Below are positions 58,201 to 64,000 of a DNA stretch of 64,000 bases, piece by piece (the stretch's first letter is position 1; each line of letters starts with the position of its first letter). The translations under genes were made by a program, and so were the position numbers. Origin of the DNA: Tachypleus tridentatus (taxonomy: Eukaryota; Arthropoda; Merostomata; Xiphosura; Limulidae); assembly GCF_004210375.1 (NCBI RefSeq), contig NC_134827.1, positions 102,657,285-102,721,284 on the forward strand, written 5' to 3'. The notes below the pieces were generated by a model that was not told where the DNA came from, ran no database searches, and was given only the letters and a program-made list of their open reading frames with translations.

Positions 58201-60479
58201 ACTGAACCATCTCTTGTGAAAAAGTAGTGGTAGTAGTAGTAGTCATGTAACAGTAACAAACTGAACCATCTCTTGTGAATAAGTAGTAGTAGTAGTAGTA
58301 ATGTAACAGTAACAAACTGAACCATCTCTTGTGAAAAAAGAGTAGTGGTAGTAGTAGTCATGTAACAGTAACAAACTGAACCATCTCTTGTGAATAAGTA
58401 GTAGTAGTAGTAGTAGTAGTAATGTAACAGTAACAAACTGAACCATCTCTTGTGAAAAGAGTAGTAGTAGTAGTAGTAGTCATGTAACAGTAACAAACTG
58501 AACCATCTCTTGTGAATAAGTAGTAGTAGTAGTAGTAGTCATGTAACAGTAACAAACTGAACCATCTCTTGTGAATAAATAGTAGTAGTAGTAGTAGTCA
58601 TGTAACAGTAACAAACTGAACCATCTCTTGTGAATAAGTAGTAGTAGTAGTAGTAGTCATGTAACAGTAACAAACTGAACCATCTCTTGTGAATAAATAG
58701 TAGTAGTAGTAGTAGTCATGTAACAGTAACAAACTGAATCATCTCTTGTGAATAAGTAGTAGTAGTAGTAATGTAACAGTAACAAACTGAACCATCTCTT
58801 GTGAATAAGTAGTAGTAGTAGTAATGTAACAGTAACAAACTGAACCATCTCTTGTGAATAAAGTAGTAGTAGTAGTAGTCATGTAACAGTAACAAACTGA
58901 ACCATCTCTTGTGAATAAATAGTAGTAGTAGTCATGTAACAGTAACAAACTGAACCATCTCTTGTGAATAAAGTAGTAGTAGTAGTCATGTAACAGTAAC
59001 AAACTGAACCATCTCTTGTGAATAAGTAGTAGTAGTAGTAGTAGTCATGTAACAGTAACAAACTGAACCATCTCTTGTGAATAAGTAGTAGTAGTAGTCA
59101 TGTAACAGTAACAAACTGAATCATCTCTTGTGAATAAATAGTTGTAGTAGTAATGTAACAGTAACAAACTGAACCATCTCTTGTGAATAAGTAGTAGTAG
59201 TACTAGTAGTCATGTAACAGTAACAAACTGAACCATCTCTTGTGAATAAGTAGTAGTAGTAGTAGTAGTCATGTAACAGTAACAAACTGAACCATCTCTT
59301 GTGAATAAGTAGTAGTAGTAGTAGTAGTAGTCATGTAACAGTAACAAACTGAATCATCTCTTGTGAATAAATAATAGTAGTAGTAGTCATGTAACAGTAA
59401 CAAACTGAACCATCTCTTGTGAATAAATAATAGCAGTAGTATTCATGTAACAATAACAAACTGAACCATCTCTTGTGGATAAATAGTAGTAGTAGTCATG
59501 TAACAGTAACAAACTGAACCATCTCTTGTGAATAAGTAGTAGTAGTAGTAGTCATGTAACAGTAACAAACTGAACCATCTCTTGTGAATAAATAGTAGTA
59601 GTAGTAGTAGTCATGTAACAGTAACAAACTGAACCATCTCTTGTAAATAAATAATAGTAATAGTAGTCATGTAACAGTAACAAACTGAACCATCTCTTGT
59701 GAATAAGTAGTAGTAGTAGTAGTTGTATTCATGTAACAGTAACAAACTGAACCATCTCTTGTGAATAAGTAGTAGTAGTAGTAGTTGTAGTCATGTAACA
59801 GTAACAAACTGAACCATCTCTTGTGAATAAATAGTAGTAGTAGTCACGTAAAAGTAACAAACTGAACCATCTCTTGTGAATAAAGAGTAATGGTAGTATT
59901 CATGTAACAGTAACAAACTGAACCATCTCTTGTGAATAAGTAGTAGTAGTAGTAGTCATGTAACAGTAACAAACTGAACCATCTCTTGTGAATAAATAGT
60001 AGTAGTAGTAATCATGTAACAGTAACAAACTGAACCATCTCTTGTGAATAAGTAGTAGTAGTAGTAGTCATGTAACAGTAACAAACTGAACCATCTCTTG
60101 TGAATAAATAGTAGTAGTAGTAGAAGTCATGTAACAGTAACAAACTGAACCATCTCTTGTAAATAAATAATAGTAGTAGTAGTCATGTAACAGTAACAAA
60201 CTGAACCATCTCTTGTGAATAAATAATAGTAGTAGTAGTAGTCATGTAACAGTAACAAACTGAACCATCTCTTGTGAATAAAGTAGTAGTAGTAGTTGTA
60301 GTCATGTAACAGTAACAAACTGAACCATCTCTTGTGAATAAAGAGTAGTCATGGTAGACATATAACAGTAACAAACTGAACCATCTCTTGTGAATAAATA
60401 ATAGTAGTAGTCATGTAAAAGTAACAAACTGAACCATCTCTTGTGAATAAAGAGTAGTAGTGGTCATGTAACAGTAACA

Positions 60480-60834
60480 AACTGAACCATCTCTTGTGAA
60501 TAAATAGCAGTAGTTCTAGTATTCATGTAACAGTAACAAACTGAACCATCTCTTGTGAATAAATAGTAGTAGTGGTCATGTAACAGTAACAAACGGAACC
60601 ATCTCTTGTGAATAAATAGCAGTAGTTCTAGTATTCATGTAACAGTAACAAACTGAACCATCTCTTGTGAATAAATAGTAGTAGTGGTCATGTAACAGTA
60701 ACAAACTGAATCATCTCTTGTGAATAAATAGTTGTAGTAGTAATGTAACAGTAACAAACTGAACCATCTCTTGTGAATAAGTAGTAGTAGTAGTAGTCAT
60801 GTAACAATAACAAACTGAACCATCTCTTCTGAAT

Positions 60835-60868
<34 letters not shown>

Positions 60869-63800
60869 CATGTAACAGTAACAAACTGAACCATCTCTTG
60901 TGAATAAGTAGTAGTAGTAGTAGTTGTAGTCATGTAACAGTAACATACTGAACCATCTCTTGTGAATAAAGAGTAATCAGTAGTAGACATGTAACAGTAA
61001 CAAACTGAACCATCTCTTGTGAATAAATAATAGTAGTAGTAGTCATGTAAAAGTAACAAACTGAACCATCTCTTGTGAATAAAGAGTAGTAGTAGTAGTC
61101 ATGTAACAGTAACAAACTGAACTGTCTCTTGTGAATAAATAGTAGTAGTGGTCATGTAACAGTAACAAACTGAACCATCTCTTGTGAATAAATAGTAGTA
61201 GTTCTAGTATTCATGTAACAGTAACAAACTGAACCATCTCTTGTGATAATAACTAGTAGTAGTAGTCATGTAAAAGTAACAAACTGAATCATCTCTTGTG
61301 AATAAATAGTTGTAGTAGTAATGTAACAGTAACAAACTGAACCATCTCTTGTCAATAAGTAGTAGTAGTAGTAGTCATGTAACAATAACAAACTGAACCA
61401 TCTCTTGTGAATAAGTAGTAGTAGTAGTAGTTGTAGTCATGTAACAGTAACAAACTGAACCATCTCTTGTGAATAAAGAGTAGTCATGGTAGACATGTAA
61501 CAGTAACAAACTGAACCATCTCTTGTGAATAAATAATAGTAGTAGTAGTCATGTAAAAGTAACAAACTGAACCATCTCTTGTGAATAAAGAGTAGTAGTA
61601 GTAGTCATGTAACAGTAACAAACTGAACTGTCTCTTGTGAATAAATAGTAGTAGTGGTCATGTAACAGTAACAAACTGAACCATCTCTTGTGAATAAATA
61701 GCAGTAGTTCTAGTATTCATGTAACAGTAACAAACTGAACCATCTCTTGTGAATAACTAATAGTAGTAGTCATGTAAAAGTAACAAACTGAATCATCTCT
61801 TGTGAATAAATAGTTGTAGTAGTCATGTAACAGTAACAAACTGAGCCATCTCTTCTCAATAAGTAGTAGTAGTAGTAGTAGTAGTAGTCATGTAACAGTA
61901 ACAAACTGAACCATCTCTTGTGAATAAGTAGTAGTAGTAGTAGTCATGTAACAGTAACAAACTAAACCATCTCTAGTGAATAAGTAGTAGTAGTAGTAGT
62001 AGTCATGTAACAGTAACAAACTGAACCATCTCTTGTAAATAAATAATAGTAGTAGTAGTCATGTAACAGTAACAAACTGAACCATCTCTTGTGAATAAAT
62101 AATAGTAGTAGTAGTAGTCATGTAACAGTAACAAACTGAACCATCTCTTGTGAATAAGTAGTAGTAGTAGTAGTCATGTAACAGTAACAAACTGAACCAT
62201 CTCTTGTGAATAAATAGTAGTAGTAGTCATGTAACAGTAACAAACTAAACCATTTCTTCTGGATAAATAGTAGTAGTAGTCATGTAACAGTAACAAACTG
62301 AACAAGCTCTTGTGAATAAATAGTAGTAGTAGTATGTAACAATAACAAACTGAACCACCTCTTGTGAATAAAGTAGTAGTAGTAGTAATGTAACAGTAAC
62401 AAACTGAACCATCTCTTGTGAATAAGTAGTAGTAGTAGTAGTAGTAGTCATGTAACAGTAACAAACTGAATCATCTCTTGTGAATAAATAGTAGTAGTAG
62501 TCATCTATCAGTAACAAACTGAATCATCTCTTGTGAATAAATAGTAGTAGTAGTCATGTAACAGTAACAAACTGAACCATCTCTTGTGAATAAGTAGTAG
62601 TAGTCATGTAACAGTAACAAACTGAATCATCTCTTGTGAATAAATAGTAGTAGTAGTCATGTAACAGTAACAAACTGAACCATCTCTTGTGAATAAATAG
62701 TAGTAGTAGTCATGTAACAGTAACAAACTGAACCATCTCTTGTGAATAAATAGTAGTAGTAGTCATGTAACAGTAACAAACTGAACCATCTCTTGTGAAT
62801 AAAGTAGTAGTAGTCATGTAACAGTAACAAACTGAATCATCTCTTGTGAATAAATAGTAGTAGTAGTAATGTAACAGTAACAAACTGAACCATCTCTTGT
62901 GAATAAGTAGTAGTAGTAGTAGTAGTCATGTAACAGTAACAAACTGAACCATCTCTTGTGAATAAGTAGTAGTAGTAGTAGTAGTAGTCATGTAACAGTA
63001 ACAAACTGAATCATCTCTTGTGAATAAAGTAGTAGTAGTAGTAGTAGTCATGTAACAGTAACAAACTGAACCATCTCTTGTGAATAAGTAGTAGTAGTAG
63101 TAGTAGTCATGAAACAGTAACAAACTGAACCATCTCTTGTGAATAAGTAGTAGTAGTAGTCATGTAACAGTAACAAACTGAACCATCTCTTGTGAATAAG
63201 TAGTAGTAGTAGTTGTAGTCATGTAACAGTAACAAACTGAACCATCTCTTGTGAATAAGTAGTAGTAGTAGTCATGTAACAGTAACAAACTGAATCATCT
63301 CTTGTGAATAAATAGTTGTAGTAGTAATGTAACAGTAACAAACTGAACCATCTCTTGTGAATAAGTAGTAGTAGTAGTAGTAGTCATGTAACAGTAACAA
63401 ACTGAACCATCTCTTGTGAATAAGTAGTAGTAGTAGTAGTAGTCATGTAACAGTAACAAACTGAACCATCTCTTGTGAAGTAGTAGTAGTAGTAGTAGTA
63501 GTCATGTAACAGTAACAAACTGAATCATCTCTTGTGAATAAATAATAGTAGTAGTATTCATGTAACAATAACAAACTGAACCATCTCTTGTGAATAAATA
63601 ATAGCAGTAGTATTCATGTAACAATAACAAACTGAACCATCTCTTGTGGATAAATAGTAGTAGTAGTAGTCATGTAACAGTAACAAACTGAACCATCTCT
63701 TGTGAATAAGTAGTAGTAGTCATGTAACAGTAACAAACTGAACCATCTCTTGTGAATAAGTAGTGGTAGTAGTAGTGTAGTCATGTAACAGTAACAAACT

Positions 63801-63930
63801 GAACCATCTCTTGTGAATAAATAATAGCAGTAATATTCATGTAACAATAACAAACTGAGCCATCTCTTGTGAATAAATAATAGCAGTAGTATTCATGTAA
63901 CAGTAACAAACTGAACCATCTCTTGTGAAT
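60480..63930 (+). repeat. large secondary duplication of the 49.2-54.1 kb part of the composite array
   Basis: The order of rare variants in 49.2-54.1 kb is TTCTAGTATTCATG, then CTCTAGTG, then CATCTATCAG, then AGCAGTAGTATTCATG. It recurs at about 60.5, 61.97, 62.50 and 63.6 kb. The phrase CCATTTCTTCTGG is shared only by 52.54 and 62.25 kb, so the right block derives from the second 1,609-bp copy. Exact borders are approximate. Confidence 0.7.
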
Positions 63931-64000
63931 AAAAGTAGTAGTAGTAGTCATGTAACAGTAACAAACTGAACCATCTCTTGTGAATAAAGAGTAGTCATAG

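Larger units (their letters stand above)
49037..64000 (+). repeat. 15-kb composite array: about 40-bp core plus (TAG)n, about 250 copies, continues past the window
   Basis: The core is CATGTAACAGTAACAAACTG, then AACCATCTCTTGTGAATAA. Each core is followed by about 3-11 TAG trinucleotides, so the unit length varies from about 48 to 75 bp. Recurrent variants are AATCATC, ACCACCTC, GAAAAAAGAGTAGTGGTAG, TTCTAGTATTCATG, AGCAGTAGTATTCATG and CATCTATCAG. On the minus strand the (CTA)n tract is open in every frame (Tyr, Thr and Leu runs). This creates dozens of long false proteins, the largest about 290 codons. No gene is present. The array lies 5' of the visible TRPM exons. Confidence 0.97.

Noticed and set aside
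49037..64000. Dozens of long minus-strand open frames with Tyr/Thr/Leu runs (up to about 290 codons)
   Set aside because: All are translations of the (TAG)n composite array read on the other strand. They shift frame from unit to unit, overlap one another and have no non-repeat sequence.

Overview
This window is animal nuclear DNA: AT-rich, intron-rich and dominated by repeats, with no bacterial features. Two or three related tRNA-derived SINE families occur at least 25 times. I associate this pair of SINE types with horseshoe crab (Limulidae) genomes, so a horseshoe crab is the most likely source. That assignment rests on recognition and inference, not on a search. About 46% of the window (roughly 29.6 kb) is tandem repeat, made of at least 16 mutually unrelated minisatellite or satellite arrays.

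Layout. 1-2.3 kb: SINEs and unique DNA. 2.3-8.4 kb: a 32-bp minisatellite, then a 5.5-kb satellite with a 50-bp unit (about 110 copies). 8.4-9.4 kb: two small arrays around a decayed Tc1/mariner transposase fragment. 11.2-13.9 kb: a SINE carrying an internal 18-bp minisatellite, then a 2.2-kb array of a 52-bp unit. 14-35.5 kb: intergenic or intronic DNA with many SINEs, small minisatellites (60, 77, 80, 37 and 23 bp units) and a second decayed Tc1 fragment. 35.75-39.6 kb: a 1.9-kb tandem duplication carrying the promoter region and first coding exon of a laminin gamma subunit gene (minus strand). It is bounded by SINEs, and the middle SINE is a recombinant. 40.4-42.5 kb: arrays of 45- and 43-bp units. 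43.67-44.17 kb: a 500-N assembly gap. 43.5-47 kb: two consecutive exons of a TRPM-family cation channel (minus strand), possibly a third at the gap edge, separated by a 37-bp-unit array. 47.8-49.0 kb: a 74-bp-unit array. 49.0-64.0 kb, running off the window: a 15-kb composite array with a conserved core of about 40 bp joined to a variable (TAG)n stretch, roughly 250 copies, with higher-order duplications.

Genes. Only the laminin gamma first exon (present twice) and the TRPM exons are convincing protein-coding sequence, and all are on the minus strand. Each TRPM exon carries one apparent single-base frameshift while keeping good splice sites and family-typical sequence, which points to assembly indels or a young pseudogene. 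The rest of TRPM (its transmembrane channel) is not visible between these exons and the laminin exon, so the gene is either broken, mis-scaffolded at the gap, or hosts the laminin gene within it. Nearly all long open frames elsewhere are artefacts of tandem repeats.
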